Source: Pseudonocardia sp. EC080619-01 (GTDB taxonomy: Bacteria > Actinomycetota > Actinomycetes > Mycobacteriales > Pseudonocardiaceae). Taken from it: a stretch of 64,000 nt of DNA. Both the position numbers and the translations under genes were made by a program. Positions 43,012-51,503 of this stretch are shown here, piece after piece (position 1 is the stretch's first letter; each line of letters starts with the position of its first letter). Location of the stretch: positions 5,378,501 through 5,442,500 of the forward strand of contig NZ_CP012184.1 of NCBI RefSeq assembly GCF_001420995.1, written 5' to 3'. Under the pieces are notes generated by a model. The model was not told the DNA's origin. It saw only the letters and a program-made list of their open reading frames with translations, and ran no database searches.

Positions 43012-43088
43012 GGGACCCAGGTCACCCGTCCTCGCTGGTCCGGTCGTCCCCGTGCCGTCCGGCCCGGTGCGGACGGGACCCCCGGCCC
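43012..43088. promoter_or_regulatory. Pair of DosR-box-like sites in a divergent promoter
   Basis: GGGAC-CCAG-GTCAC at 43012-43025 and GGGAC-CCCC-GGCCC at 43075-43088 each differ at one arm position from GGGAC-N4-GTCCC. Their centres are 63 bp apart, six helical turns. They lie between the SpoIIAA-like gene (start 42917) and the Rv1733c-like gene (start 43165). Pairs of boxes are usual at strong DosR promoters. Confidence 0.55.
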
Positions 43089-43164
43089 CTTGCATCCGTG
43101 CGTCCGGCCCTGTCCGGCCGCGGCGCCGGTGCCCACGATCGGCGGGGTCGATCGGAGGCCGGTC

Positions 43165-43737
43165 ATGGGCCACAACACCGGCGGTACCGACGCGCCGTCC
43201 CGGCTCCGGCGGCGCACCGAGCGCATCGAGGACGGTCTGTCGGTGTTCCTCGGCGTCCTGGCCGCCCTCGCCGCGGTGCTGTGCCTGACGCTCGCGTCCA
43301 CGGTCCACACCGACGCCGTCGGGCGGGCGCGGGCCGAGGCCGCCGACCGCAGCCCGACGGCCGCGGTGCTGGTCACCGGCACCGTCACCGTCGGGCGCGA
43401 GGCCCCGGCCCTCCACCACCCGGCGACCGTGCGCTGGACCGGCCACGACGGTGAGATCCACACCGGACACACCGTCGTCCCGGTGACCGGCCCCGCCGGG
43501 TCCGCGGTCGAGGTGTGGACCACCGCCGACGACCGGCTGGTGCCGCCGCCGCCCGCCGCGGCCGACATCTGGGTCGCCACCCTCGCCGTCGGCACGATCG
43601 CGGCGGTCCTCGCCGGAGGCGCGTTGTGGCTGCTCGCCGCACTCCTGTTCCGGTGGACGGCGCGGTGCTACGCCCGCGCCTGGGCCCAGGACTGGGCCCG
43701 CGTGGAACCGCACTGGACCGGCCGCTCCCGCACCTGA
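43165..43737 (+). CDS. Rv1733c-like membrane protein
   Basis: A 190-residue protein with two membrane helices, at about residues 28-46 (VFLGVLAALAAVLCLTLAS) and 135-160 (IWVATLAVGTIAAVLAGGALWLLAALLF). Between them is an extracytoplasmic domain of about 85 residues, and the C-terminus RWTARCYARAWAQDWARVEP is characteristic. This is the layout of M. tuberculosis Rv1733c, a DosR-regulon latency antigen of unknown function. The ATG at 43165 is preceded by GGAGG. A long inverted repeat follows the gene. Confidence 0.85.
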   Translation: MGHNTGGTDAPSRLRRRTERIEDGLSVFLGVLAALAAVLCLTLASTVHTDAVGRARAEAADRSPTAAVLVTGTVTVGREAPALHHPATVRWTGHDGEIHTGHTVVPVTGPAGSAVEVWTTADDRLVPPPPAAADIWVATLAVGTIAAVLAGGALWLLAALLFRWTARCYARAWAQDWARVEPHWTGRSRT

Positions 43738-43755
43738 CCCTGACCCTGATCCGAC

Positions 43756-43819
43756 GTGATCACGGATCGGGAAGCCACGCGGACATCCGTGACCGCCTCG
43801 CCTCCCGATCCGTGATCAC
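43756..43819. repeat. 17-bp perfect inverted repeat after the Rv1733c-like gene
   Basis: GTGATCACGGATCGGGA at 43756-43772 is repeated in inverse at 43803-43819, with a 30-nt loop. Each arm carries the 8-bp palindrome GTGATCAC at its outer end. It is probably a strong terminator for the Rv1733c-like gene. Because the arms also contain dyads and the next gene (43935) is on the same strand, a protein-binding role is possible. Confidence 0.7.
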
Positions 43820-43934
43820 CGGGCCTGACGGGATTTCACCAGTCCGGTCGATGGGCGCCGGAGCGGGGCGCTGGACCATGGCCGGGGCCCGCTCCGGCCT
43901 GCCGAGCGCCGGACGGCGGGTCCGTGGAGGAACC

Positions 43935-45329
43935 ATGACCCGGACAGCCGACGCCCACGAGGCACTCCGCACCGCGCTGGACGGTCGCGTCGTCACTGCC
44001 GAGGACGGGGACTACGACGACGTCCGGCGGGTCTGGAACGCCGACATCGACCGCAGGCCCGCGGTGATCGCGCAGTGCGTGTCGACGGGGGACGTCGTCG
44101 CCGCCGTCGGGTACGCGCAGGCGGTGAGGCTGGAGATCTCGATCCGCTCCGGGGCGCACAACGTCGCGGGCCGGTGCACCGGCGACGACGGCCTCATGAT
44201 CGACCTCAGCCGGATGCGCGGTGTCGTGGTCGACCCGGAGGCCCGGCGCGCCCGGGTGCGGGCGGGCGCCCTGCTCGCCGACGTCGACGCCGCCACCCAG
44301 GCGTACGGGCTCGCGGTCCCGCTCGGGGCGATCAGCCACACGGGCGTCGCCGGCCTGACGCTGGGCGGCGGGATGGGCTGGCTGAGCCGGCAGGCGGGCC
44401 TGACGATCGACAACCTCGAGTCCGCCGAGGTCGTCGTCGCCGACGGGCGGGTGCTGCGGGCCTCCGCCGACGAGAACCCGGACCTGTTCTGGGCCGTCCG
44501 GGGCGGGGGCGGCAACGTCGGTGTCGTCACGGAGTTCGAGTTCCGCCTCCACGAGGCCGGTCCGATGGTCGAGTTCGGGTTCTTCTTCTGGGAGGTCGAG
44601 CGGGGCGCCGAGGCGCTGCGGCTGATGCGCGACGTCGTCGGGGCGTTGCCGCGCTCGCTCAACGCGTTCATCGCGTTCACGAACGCGCCGCCCGCGCCGT
44701 TCGTCCCCGAGGAGCAGCACCACCGGCCCGGCTACGTCCTCCTGCTGAGCGGGTTCGGCGACCCCGCCGCGCACGCGCAGGTCGTGGACCGGGTCCGGGC
44801 CGGGCTCCCACCGCTGTTCGACTTCGTGACGCCCATGCACTACACCGAACTGCAGCAGCTGCTCGACGAGGGCGCCGCCTGGGGGTTCCACTGCTACGAG
44901 AAGAGCATCGAGATCGGAGACTTCACCGAGCCGGTCATCGAGGTCCTGACCGAACTCCTCCCGCAGAAGGTCTCGCCGCTCACGGCCATGATCGTCTACC
45001 GGCTCGACGAGGCCTACCTGGAGACCGGCGAGCAGGACACCGCCTACGGCGGTCGGCGGATACCGCAGTACGAGGTGTTCCTGTCCCCCGTCTGCGCCGA
45101 TCCGCAGGAGCTCGTGAGGGATCGGAGGTGGGCGCGTGCGATCTGGGACGACCTCCGACCGCTGGGTCTCGGGATCGGCGGGTACGTGAACTCCATGTCC
45201 GACGAGGTGGACGACGAGCGCGTCCTGGCCGCCTACGGGCGGGAGAAGCTCGACCGGCTCGCCCGGATCAAGGCCGAGTACGACCCGGGCAACGTCTTCC
45301 ACCGCAACGTCAACATCAAGCCGGTCTGA
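43935..45329 (+). CDS. FAD-linked oxidase, berberine-bridge-enzyme (BBE) type
   Basis: A 464-residue flavoprotein with an N-terminal PP-loop FAD domain (AVRLEISIRSGAHNVAGR, with His75 where BBE-like enzymes form a covalent FAD link), LTLGGGMGWLSRQAGLTIDNL, and the C-terminal BBE motif LARIKAEYDPGNVFHRNVNI. The second covalent Cys of bicovalent members is not evident. Such oxidases act on sugars, alcohols or polyketide and alkaloid intermediates, reducing O2. The ATG at 43935 follows GGAGG. The next, convergent gene is a SnoaL-like protein; no biosynthetic cluster surrounds the pair. Confidence 0.92.
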   Translation: MTRTADAHEALRTALDGRVVTAEDGDYDDVRRVWNADIDRRPAVIAQCVSTGDVVAAVGYAQAVRLEISIRSGAHNVAGRCTGDDGLMIDLSRMRGVVVDPEARRARVRAGALLADVDAATQAYGLAVPLGAISHTGVAGLTLGGGMGWLSRQAGLTIDNLESAEVVVADGRVLRASADENPDLFWAVRGGGGNVGVVTEFEFRLHEAGPMVEFGFFFWEVERGAEALRLMRDVVGALPRSLNAFIAFTNAPPAPFVPEEQHHRPGYVLLLSGFGDPAAHAQVVDRVRAGLPPLFDFVTPMHYTELQQLLDEGAAWGFHCYEKSIEIGDFTEPVIEVLTELLPQKVSPLTAMIVYRLDEAYLETGEQDTAYGGRRIPQYEVFLSPVCADPQELVRDRRWARAIWDDLRPLGLGIGGYVNSMSDEVDDERVLAAYGREKLDRLARIKAEYDPGNVFHRNVNIKPV

Positions 45330-45335
45330 GCGTCG

Positions 45336-45878
45336 TCACGACGGGGCGGCGTCCCGGCGCGCGCGGCGGGACGCCAGGACCGTCCGCAGCACGTACCACG
45401 GTGACGGCGGGTTCCAGCCGAGCTGCGCGGCCTGGCCCAGGTCGTCCCGGTTGGCCCAGTGCTCGACGACCATGCCGTCGGCGAAGCGGAGCCAGTGGGT
45501 CTGGGTGGCGGCGAACCGCCGCCCGGTCGGTGGGAAGGCGTGCAGGGGCCGGGCGTCGTCGTCGAACACGACGAAGGTGCCGGTCTGCCGGCCGGACATG
45601 GTGGTGTGCAGGACGACGAGATCCCCGTCCGCCACGACGTCGTGGATCTCCCAGGCCAGCTCGCCGTAGGCCGCGCGCAGCCACTGCGCGGTCGCGTGGA
45701 AGGCGGCCGGGCCGCGCCCCCGCGCCGCCGCCGGCTCGCGGTCGGCCTCGCGGTTGAGCGCCTCCGGGTGCACGACGGCCTCGAAGTCGGCGGGCGTGCC
45801 GTCGGCCATGATCCGGATGGCGCGCGCGGCCAGTTCCTTCCGGTCGAGGGCGGTGCCTGCGGGGTCGGTGTCGGTCAC
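45336..45878 (-). CDS. SnoaL-like (polyketide-cyclase fold) protein
   Basis: A 180-residue NTF2-fold protein of the SnoaL/ester-cyclase type: IRIMADGTPADFEAVVHPEALNREA at the start, WEIHDVVADGDLVVLHTTMSGRQTG in the middle, and THWLRFADGMVVEHWANRDDLG near the end. Members may catalyse aldol or ring-closing steps or simply bind small molecules. The GTG start at 45878 has only a weak ribosome site. It converges on the BBE-type oxidase gene with a 6-bp gap. Substrate unknown. Confidence 0.85.
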   Translation of the reverse strand: MTDTDPAGTALDRKELAARAIRIMADGTPADFEAVVHPEALNREADREPAAARGRGPAAFHATAQWLRAAYGELAWEIHDVVADGDLVVLHTTMSGRQTGTFVVFDDDARPLHAFPPTGRRFAATQTHWLRFADGMVVEHWANRDDLGQAAQLGWNPPSPWYVLRTVLASRRARRDAAPS

Positions 45879-46005
45879 GGGTGCCTCCGCGTGTCCGGGA
45901 CGGGTGTCCGAGCGTCGGGCCGGGACCGCTCCCCGGCCAACCCCAGAATTGGCGACCCTGCGGGACAGGTCCCGGCACGGGGCCGTCCGCGCCGGCCCGT
46001 CCAGG

Positions 46006-46335
46006 TCACCGGTCCGTCGGCGTCATCCCCTCCACACCGACCATGTGGGCCGTGCTCGTCTCGTCGCGGATCGTCCTGATGCCCTCGTACGCGTCGCCGT
46101 AGTAGAACGACTCCCACGCCGTCTTCGAGGGGAACTCCAGCAGCACCAGCCGAGCCGGGGCCCACTCGCCCTCGTAGCGGGTCTGGGCGCCGCCCCGGAC
46201 GAGGTAGCGACCGCCGGCCTCCTCCAGCGCGGGCCGCACCCGCTCCATGTACGTGGCGTAGCGGGACACGTCGTGGATGTCGACGTCGACGATGACGTAG
46301 TACGGGCCGTCGCCGCCGGGCGGTTCGGTGGACAT
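46006..46335 (-). CDS. DUF1330 protein
   Basis: A 109-residue protein of the DUF1330 (dimeric alpha/beta barrel) family: YYVIVDVDIHDVSRYATYMERVRPALEEAGGRYLVRGG at the start, then LVLLEFPSKTAWESFYYGDAYEGIRTIRDETS. The length is typical and the ATG clear. The fold resembles small monooxygenases and stress-responsive barrels, but no reaction is established. It is divergent from the TetR gene at 46513 and may be its target. Confidence 0.88.
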   Translation of the reverse strand: MSTEPPGGDGPYYVIVDVDIHDVSRYATYMERVRPALEEAGGRYLVRGGAQTRYEGEWAPARLVLLEFPSKTAWESFYYGDAYEGIRTIRDETSTAHMVGVEGMTPTDR

Positions 46336-46512
46336 GGGCGCCTCCGGGCCTGCCGACGGCGGGAGGCCCGGCACCGGCCGGGCGGCCCCACCAGGGTCGC
46401 CGGAACTCGGTGCCCGGCCCCGGTCCGTTACGGCTCCGGCACGCGTCGCGGCGGCCCGACCGGTGAACGACTGATAACATCCGCCCGTGACCCGCTCAGG
46501 TGTGAGGTAGCC

Positions 46513-47139
46513 GTGGTGCAGCGCACCCGCGATCCCGCGCGCAAGCAGAAGATCCTTCGTGCTGCCGCCGAGCTGCTCGCCCACAACGGTTTCCACGCCG
46601 TCTCCATGGCGGACATCGGCGAGCGCGCGGGCATCACCGGCTCCGCGATCTACCGCCACTTCGACAGCAAGTCCGCGATACTGGTGGCGCTCTTCGAGCG
46701 GATCATCGACGACCTGCTCGAGGACGGCCGCCGCAGTGTGGAGGGCGCGACCGACCTGGAGCACGCGCTCGAGGACCTCATCGCGGGCCAGGTCGACTTC
46801 GTGGTGGGCAAGCGGGTCCTGGCGCAGGTGTACCACAACGAGATCCAGAACCTCCCGGCCGACGACCAGGTCCGGCTGCGCCGCAAGCAGCGCCTCTACA
46901 TCGAGGAGTGGGTGCATCTGCTCGGCGAGCTCGCCCCGGGCCGCGACGAGAACGTGGTCCGCACGCTCGCGCACACCGCGATCGGCGCGATCCAGTCCGT
47001 GCTGTTCCACCAGGTCCTGCTGCCCGAGGCCGCCCTCCGCGGCCTCCTGCGCGACGCGGCCCACGCGATCCTGCGGCTGGAGTCGCCGGACGGGTCGGGC
47101 ACCGGCACCCGGCCGGCGACGGCGTCCGCCGGCCGCTGA
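46513..47139 (+). CDS. TetR-family regulator
   Basis: A 208-residue regulator with a TetR helix-turn-helix (FHAVSMADIGERAGITGSAIYRHFDSKSAIL, about residues 27-57) and a ligand domain (VDFVVGKRVLAQVYHNEIQNLPADDQVRLRRKQRLYIEEWV) that resembles actinobacterial fatty-acid/acyl-CoA TetR proteins. Two GTG codons, 46513 and 46516, follow GAGG; either could start. It stands just upstream of an acyl-CoA ligase gene on the same strand and divergent from DUF1330. Control of the ligase and perhaps of the Atu-like locus is inferred. Confidence 0.88.
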   Translation: MVQRTRDPARKQKILRAAAELLAHNGFHAVSMADIGERAGITGSAIYRHFDSKSAILVALFERIIDDLLEDGRRSVEGATDLEHALEDLIAGQVDFVVGKRVLAQVYHNEIQNLPADDQVRLRRKQRLYIEEWVHLLGELAPGRDENVVRTLAHTAIGAIQSVLFHQVLLPEAALRGLLRDAAHAILRLESPDGSGTGTRPATASAGR

Positions 47140-47346
47140 GGGGTTCGCGACCGGGGCCGGCACGCCGCTCGGGCGGACACGCGCGTCCGTCTTAGTGAAT
47201 GGCTATTGACAACCGCGGCGCGCCTGTGACTTGATGCACACGGTCCCGAGGGTGTGGCCGGCCGATCCGTCCACGACCCGGGCCCGGGGCGGGGCACCGT
47301 GCGCCGCCGGCCACACATGCGGTCAGGTCGGAAGGAACGAGCCGAG

Positions 47347-48846
47347 TTGAACATCGCCACCCTGCTGCGCCGCTCCGCGGCGGACCGGCCGGACGCCGTC
47401 GCACTGCGCCTGGACGACGTCGAGATCGACTACGCGGGGTTCGCCGAGCAGGGCGCCCGCTTCGCGGCGCACCTGCGGGCGTCCGGCGTACGGCCCGGCG
47501 ACCGCGTCGGCTTCTTCCTGCCGAACTGCCTGGAGTACCTGGTCGGGTTGCTCGGCACCTGGCAGGCCGGGGCGGTCGGCGTCCCGCTGAACCACATGTT
47601 CCCGGACGACCCGCTGCGGTACGCGATCGAGGACTCCGGGGTGACGGTCCTCGTCCTGACCGCCGACGACCGGGACCGCGTCGGCGCCCTGCTCGACGGC
47701 GGCGGCCCCGAGCTCCTCACCACCGGCCCGGACGGCGGGTTCGCCGCCGCCGTCGCCGCGCACGAGCCGATGGGCACCGTCGTACCGCGGCTGGACCGCG
47801 ACGACGCCTGCCTGATGTACACCTCCGGCTCCACCGGGAAACCCAAGGGCGTGCGGCAGACCCACCGCAACATCGCCGCCGAGGTCGACGGTGCGATCGA
47901 CTTCTACGAGCTGACCGCGGACGACCACGTCCTCAACTGCATGCCGCTCTTCCACGTCGGGGGCCTGCAGCTGGCGAGCCTGCCGATCCTCGTCCGCGGC
48001 GGTCAGATCACCTTCATGCCGCGGTGGGACGTCGTCCGCTGGATCGAGCTGGCGCAGCGGCTGCGGCCCACCTACGGCGGCCTCATCTCCACGATGATGA
48101 TCGACGTCGGCAACCGGACGGTGAAGGCCCCGGTCGTGCTCGACTCGTTCCGGATCTGCATGTTCGGTGGCTCGCGGACGCCGTCGGCGGCGATCGCACG
48201 CCTGGAGGCGGGCACCGGCATCGTCGGCGTCGAGATCTACGGGCAGACCGAGCAGAACGGGCTCGTCGTCTCCTACCGGGCCGGTGACACCCGCCGGCCG
48301 GACTCGATGGGCCGCCCGCTGGAGCAGATCGTCGACACCCGTCTCGTGCCCGTCGACGGCGGTCCCGACCTGCGCCCCGGCGACGACGGCGTCGGCGAGC
48401 TGTGGGTGCGCGGCGACGCCGTCACCCCCGGGTACTGGAACATCGACGCACCCGAGAAGTGGTCGGACGGCTGGTTCCGGACCGGTGACCTCGTGTCGAC
48501 CGACGCCGACGGCTACCTCTACTACGTCGACCGGATCGACGACATGATCGTCTCCGGCGGGGAGAACGTCTTCCCGCAGATGGTCGAGGAACACCTCGCC
48601 GCGCACCCCGACCTCGCCGAGGTCGCGGTGATCGGTACGGCGCACGATCGGTGGGTCGAGCAGGTGACCGCGGTCGTCGTACCGAACCGGGACGGGGTGA
48701 CCGCCGAGGCCGTCGCGGACTGGTGCGCGACGAACCCGAACCTGCGGGGGATGCACAAGCCCCGCCGCATCGAGGTCGTGGAGGCGCTGCCGCGGACCGG
48801 CAGCGGCAAGCTGAACCGCCCGGACCTGCGCAGGATGTTCCCCTGA
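47347..48846 (+). CDS. Acyl-CoA synthetase (AMP-forming)
   Basis: A roughly 499-residue ANL ligase: A3 YTSGSTGKPKGVRQ, A5 YGQTEQN, A7 RTGDLVSTDADG, A8 DRIDDMIVSGGENVFPQMVEE, and the A10 Lys in RTGSGKLNRPDL. It activates a carboxylic acid as CoA thioester. The start is uncertain: TTG at 47347 is closest to the domain and follows GGAAGGA, while ATG at 47317 would add ten residues. A TTGACA at 47206-47211 in the 200-bp upstream gap may be a -35 box. It is followed by an unusual repeat cluster. Confidence 0.9.
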   Translation: MNIATLLRRSAADRPDAVALRLDDVEIDYAGFAEQGARFAAHLRASGVRPGDRVGFFLPNCLEYLVGLLGTWQAGAVGVPLNHMFPDDPLRYAIEDSGVTVLVLTADDRDRVGALLDGGGPELLTTGPDGGFAAAVAAHEPMGTVVPRLDRDDACLMYTSGSTGKPKGVRQTHRNIAAEVDGAIDFYELTADDHVLNCMPLFHVGGLQLASLPILVRGGQITFMPRWDVVRWIELAQRLRPTYGGLISTMMIDVGNRTVKAPVVLDSFRICMFGGSRTPSAAIARLEAGTGIVGVEIYGQTEQNGLVVSYRAGDTRRPDSMGRPLEQIVDTRLVPVDGGPDLRPGDDGVGELWVRGDAVTPGYWNIDAPEKWSDGWFRTGDLVSTDADGYLYYVDRIDDMIVSGGENVFPQMVEEHLAAHPDLAEVAVIGTAHDRWVEQVTAVVVPNRDGVTAEAVADWCATNPNLRGMHKPRRIEVVEALPRTGSGKLNRPDLRRMFP

Positions 48847-48861
48847 GCGGTCCCGACACCG

Positions 48862-49156
48862 CAGCCACACACCTCGCGACGCGGCCCCACCCCGTGAGAC
48901 AGCCGCACACCTTCTGAGGTGCCAGCCGCCTTGTGGTGCAGCCGCACGCCTTCGAACCTGTGCGGATCGCCATCAACCTGTGCGGCCACGGCGTGGCGGG
49001 CGCGGCGGTGCCGGGCGCGGCGCGGCGGGCGGCGCGGGGCGCTGGGGTGCAGCCGCACGCCTCGTGGCGCAGCCGCGCACCGTATGGCGCAGCCGCGCCC
49101 CTTGTGAGGTAGCCGCACGAGTCTGGACCTGTGCGGGGTGCCCTCAACCTGTGCGG
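48862..49156. repeat. Cluster of short interspersed repeats between convergent genes
   Basis: The 400-bp gap after the ligase gene holds eight variants of CAGCCGCAC (at about 48862, 48900, 48923, 48939, 49050, 49070, 49090 and 49110). Most are followed by CC and a TTGTGRGG-like stretch. There are two pairs of ACCTGTGCGG (48956 and 48976; 49127 and 49147), each pair 20 bp apart. The two blocks (48862-48985 and 49050-49156) share the order of elements. CCGCAC can pair with GTGCGG to make hairpins, for example 49113-49118 with 49131-49136. Spacing is irregular, so this is not a CRISPR array. The rest of the gap, to 49249, is low-complexity GCGCGG-rich sequence. Confidence 0.75.
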
Positions 49157-49249
49157 GAGCGGTCCGGCGCGGGTGCGCGGCGCGGGTCGTGAGAGCCCTG
49201 CGGGCGGCCGGCGCGGCGCGGTGCGGTGCGGCGCGGGTGCGGGCGCGGG

Positions 49250-50278
49250 TCAGGGGATCAGGGCTCGGGACACCGCGGCCAGGTCCTCGGGCAGGCCCTG
49301 CACCGCGATGGAGTCGACGACCGTGTCCTCCCAGCGGCCGAGGTCGTCGCGGATCTTCGCGGCCGGGCCGACGAGGGCGACCTGCTCGACAAGCGCGGTC
49401 GGGATCGCCGCGGCGGCGGCCGCCTTCTCCCCGCGCAGGTAGAGGTCCTGCACGCGGGCGGCGAGCTCGGCGTGGCCCATGCGGGCGAAGACGTCGTGGT
49501 GGAAGTTCGCGCCCCGCGCGCCCATCCCGCCCATGTAGAGGGCCAGGTCGGGGCGGACCCGGTCGGCGGCGCGGTCGACGTCGTCGTCGACGACCACCGG
49601 CAGGGTCGCGACGACCTCGAACCGGTCGGGCCGGCCGCCGCGGCGGGCGAACCCGGCGTCGAGCGCCTCGCGGTAGAAGCCGTCGAACGCGGGGGAGAAG
49701 AACATCGCGTGCCAGCCGTCGGCGATCTCGGCGGCGAGCGCGATGTTGCGGGGCCCCTCCGCCCCGAGCTGGATCGGCAGGCCGGGGCGCCGCACGTGCA
49801 ACGACGACCGCAGCGGCTTGCCGAGCCCGGTGCCGCCGTCGAGGGGCAGCTCGTGGAACTCGCCGCGGTAGGTGAGCGGTCGCTCGCGTGCGAGCACCTG
49901 CCGGACGACGTCGACGTACTCGCGGGTGCGCGCGAGCGGGCGCGGGTAGGCGACCCCGTGCCAGCCCTCGGACACCTGCGGGCCGGAGGCGCCGAGCCCG
50001 AGCACCACCCGCCCGCCGGACAGGTGGTCGAGCGTGGCGGCCGTCGTCGCCGTGGCGGCGGGGGTGCGGGCGGGGATCTGGGCGACGGCGGTGCCGAGCC
50101 GGATCCGGCCGGTCAGCGCGGCGCAGAACGCGAGCGGGGTGAAGACGTCCGAGCCGTACGCCTCGGCGAACCAGATGCCGTCGAACCCGAGGTCCTCGAT
50201 CTCGCGCACCCGGTCGGCGAAACCGTCCGGGATCCCGGTGGAGAAGTGTCCGGCGTTCACGCCGACGGGCAGGCTCAT
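49250..50278 (-). CDS. LLM-class flavin/F420-dependent oxidoreductase
   Basis: A 342-residue luciferase-like monooxygenase-family protein: IEDLGFDGIWFAEAYGSDVFTPLAF, ATLDHLSGGRVVLGLGASGPQVSEGWHGV and QLGAEGPRNIALAAEIADGW. The last two match F420-dependent actinobacterial enzymes. It presumably oxidises or reduces a pathway intermediate on a deazaflavin. The ATG at 50278 is 17 bp after the stop of the acyl-CoA dehydrogenase gene, so they form one operon. It is the last gene of the minus-strand arm of the Atu-like locus and ends in the repeat region. Confidence 0.9.
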   Translation of the reverse strand: MSLPVGVNAGHFSTGIPDGFADRVREIEDLGFDGIWFAEAYGSDVFTPLAFCAALTGRIRLGTAVAQIPARTPAATATTAATLDHLSGGRVVLGLGASGPQVSEGWHGVAYPRPLARTREYVDVVRQVLARERPLTYRGEFHELPLDGGTGLGKPLRSSLHVRRPGLPIQLGAEGPRNIALAAEIADGWHAMFFSPAFDGFYREALDAGFARRGGRPDRFEVVATLPVVVDDDVDRAADRVRPDLALYMGGMGARGANFHHDVFARMGHAELAARVQDLYLRGEKAAAAAAIPTALVEQVALVGPAAKIRDDLGRWEDTVVDSIAVQGLPEDLAAVSRALIP

Positions 50279-50295
50279 GGGTGGTGGTCTCCTGG

Positions 50296-51459
50296 TCAGT
50301 AGGACTTGGGCAGCCCGAGGACGTTCTGGGCGATGAAGGCGAGCGCGAGCTCCTGGCTGACCGGCGCGATGCGCATGAGCCGGGCCTCGCGGAAATAGCG
50401 GTTCACGTGGTACTCGTCGGCGTACCCCATCCCGCCGAAGGTCTGGAGCGCCTGGTCGGCGGCCCGGTACCCGGCGTCGGCCGCGAGGAACTTCGCGGTG
50501 TTGGCCTCGCGGGCGCAGCGGTCGCCCCGGTCGTAGAGCCAGGCCGCCTGCCGGCAGACGAGCTCGGCCGCGTCGAGGCGGGCGTTCGCCTCGGCGAGCG
50601 GGAACGCGATGCCCTGGTTCTGCCCGATCGGCCTGCCGAAGACCTCCCGCTCGCCGGCGTAGCGGACGGCGGCGTCGACCGAGGCCCGCCCGATGCCGAG
50701 CGCCTCGTGGGCGAGCAGGATGCGCTCCGGGTTGAGCCCGTCGAGCAGGACCCGGAAGCCCTCGTTCTCGGCGCCGACCAGCCGGCCGGCGGGGACGCGG
50801 ACGTCGTCGAGGGTGACCTCGTAGGACGCGACGGCGTTGCGCCCCATCTTGGGGATCGCCCGGGTCGCGATGCCGGGGTCGTCCATGTCGACCAGGAAGA
50901 TCGAGAGGCCCTCCATCGGCGCGGCGGGGTCGCGCTCGGCGGTCCGTGTGGCGAGCAGGATCCGGTCGCTCTCGGCCGCCTTGGAGATCCACACCTTGCG
51001 GCCGCTGATCCGGTAGCCGTCGCCGTCGCGGACGGCGACGGTGCGGATCCGCGAGGTGTCGGTGCCGGCATCGGGCTCGGTGACGCCGAAGCAGACCTGC
51101 AGCTCCCCGGTCGCGACCCGGGGGAGGACCTCCCGGCGGAGCTCCTCGCTGCCGTGCCGGGTGACGACGTTGATGCCGAACACGCTCAGGTGCAGCGGGG
51201 TGCACCCGTTCATCGCCGCCCCGGACGCGGCGATCGTCTCCAGCAGCAGCCCGGCGGCGGCGACACCGAGGCCACCACCGCCGTACTCGGTGGGGATCCC
51301 GATGCCGAGCCAGCCGGCCTCGGCGAAGGCCCGGTAGAACTCGGTGGGGAACAGGTGCTCCCGGTCGTGCCGGGTCCAGTAGTCGCCGTCGAACCGGCCG
51401 GCGAGGTCGGCGACGGCGGCCCGGATGTCGCGGTGGTCGTCGGGGAGGGAGAAGTCCAT
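50296..51459 (-). CDS. Acyl-CoA dehydrogenase
   Basis: A 387-residue acyl-CoA dehydrogenase of usual length. It has FGVTEPDAGTDTSRIRT and KVWISKAAESD for FAD and substrate binding, the central NPERILLAHEALGIGRA, and FGGMGYADEYHVNRYFREARLMRI with a Glu where the catalytic base of short-chain members lies. It introduces an alpha,beta double bond into an acyl-CoA and passes electrons to ETF. In an Atu/Liu-type pathway it would act on citronellyl- or branched-chain acyl-CoA. The LLM gene follows it after 17 bp. Confidence 0.93.
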   Translation of the reverse strand: MDFSLPDDHRDIRAAVADLAGRFDGDYWTRHDREHLFPTEFYRAFAEAGWLGIGIPTEYGGGGLGVAAAGLLLETIAASGAAMNGCTPLHLSVFGINVVTRHGSEELRREVLPRVATGELQVCFGVTEPDAGTDTSRIRTVAVRDGDGYRISGRKVWISKAAESDRILLATRTAERDPAAPMEGLSIFLVDMDDPGIATRAIPKMGRNAVASYEVTLDDVRVPAGRLVGAENEGFRVLLDGLNPERILLAHEALGIGRASVDAAVRYAGEREVFGRPIGQNQGIAFPLAEANARLDAAELVCRQAAWLYDRGDRCAREANTAKFLAADAGYRAADQALQTFGGMGYADEYHVNRYFREARLMRIAPVSQELALAFIAQNVLGLPKSY

Positions 51460-51503
51460 GTCCGCCGATGATGTCGATCGGGGGCCCGCCGGTGAAGAGG
51501 GGA

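Noticed and set aside
43935-45878. BBE oxidase plus SnoaL protein as part of a natural-product cluster
   Set aside because: No polyketide synthase, NRPS or tailoring genes lie nearby.
48862-49156. Repeat cluster as a CRISPR array
   Set aside because: Unit spacing is irregular, units vary, there are no equal-length spacers and no cas genes.
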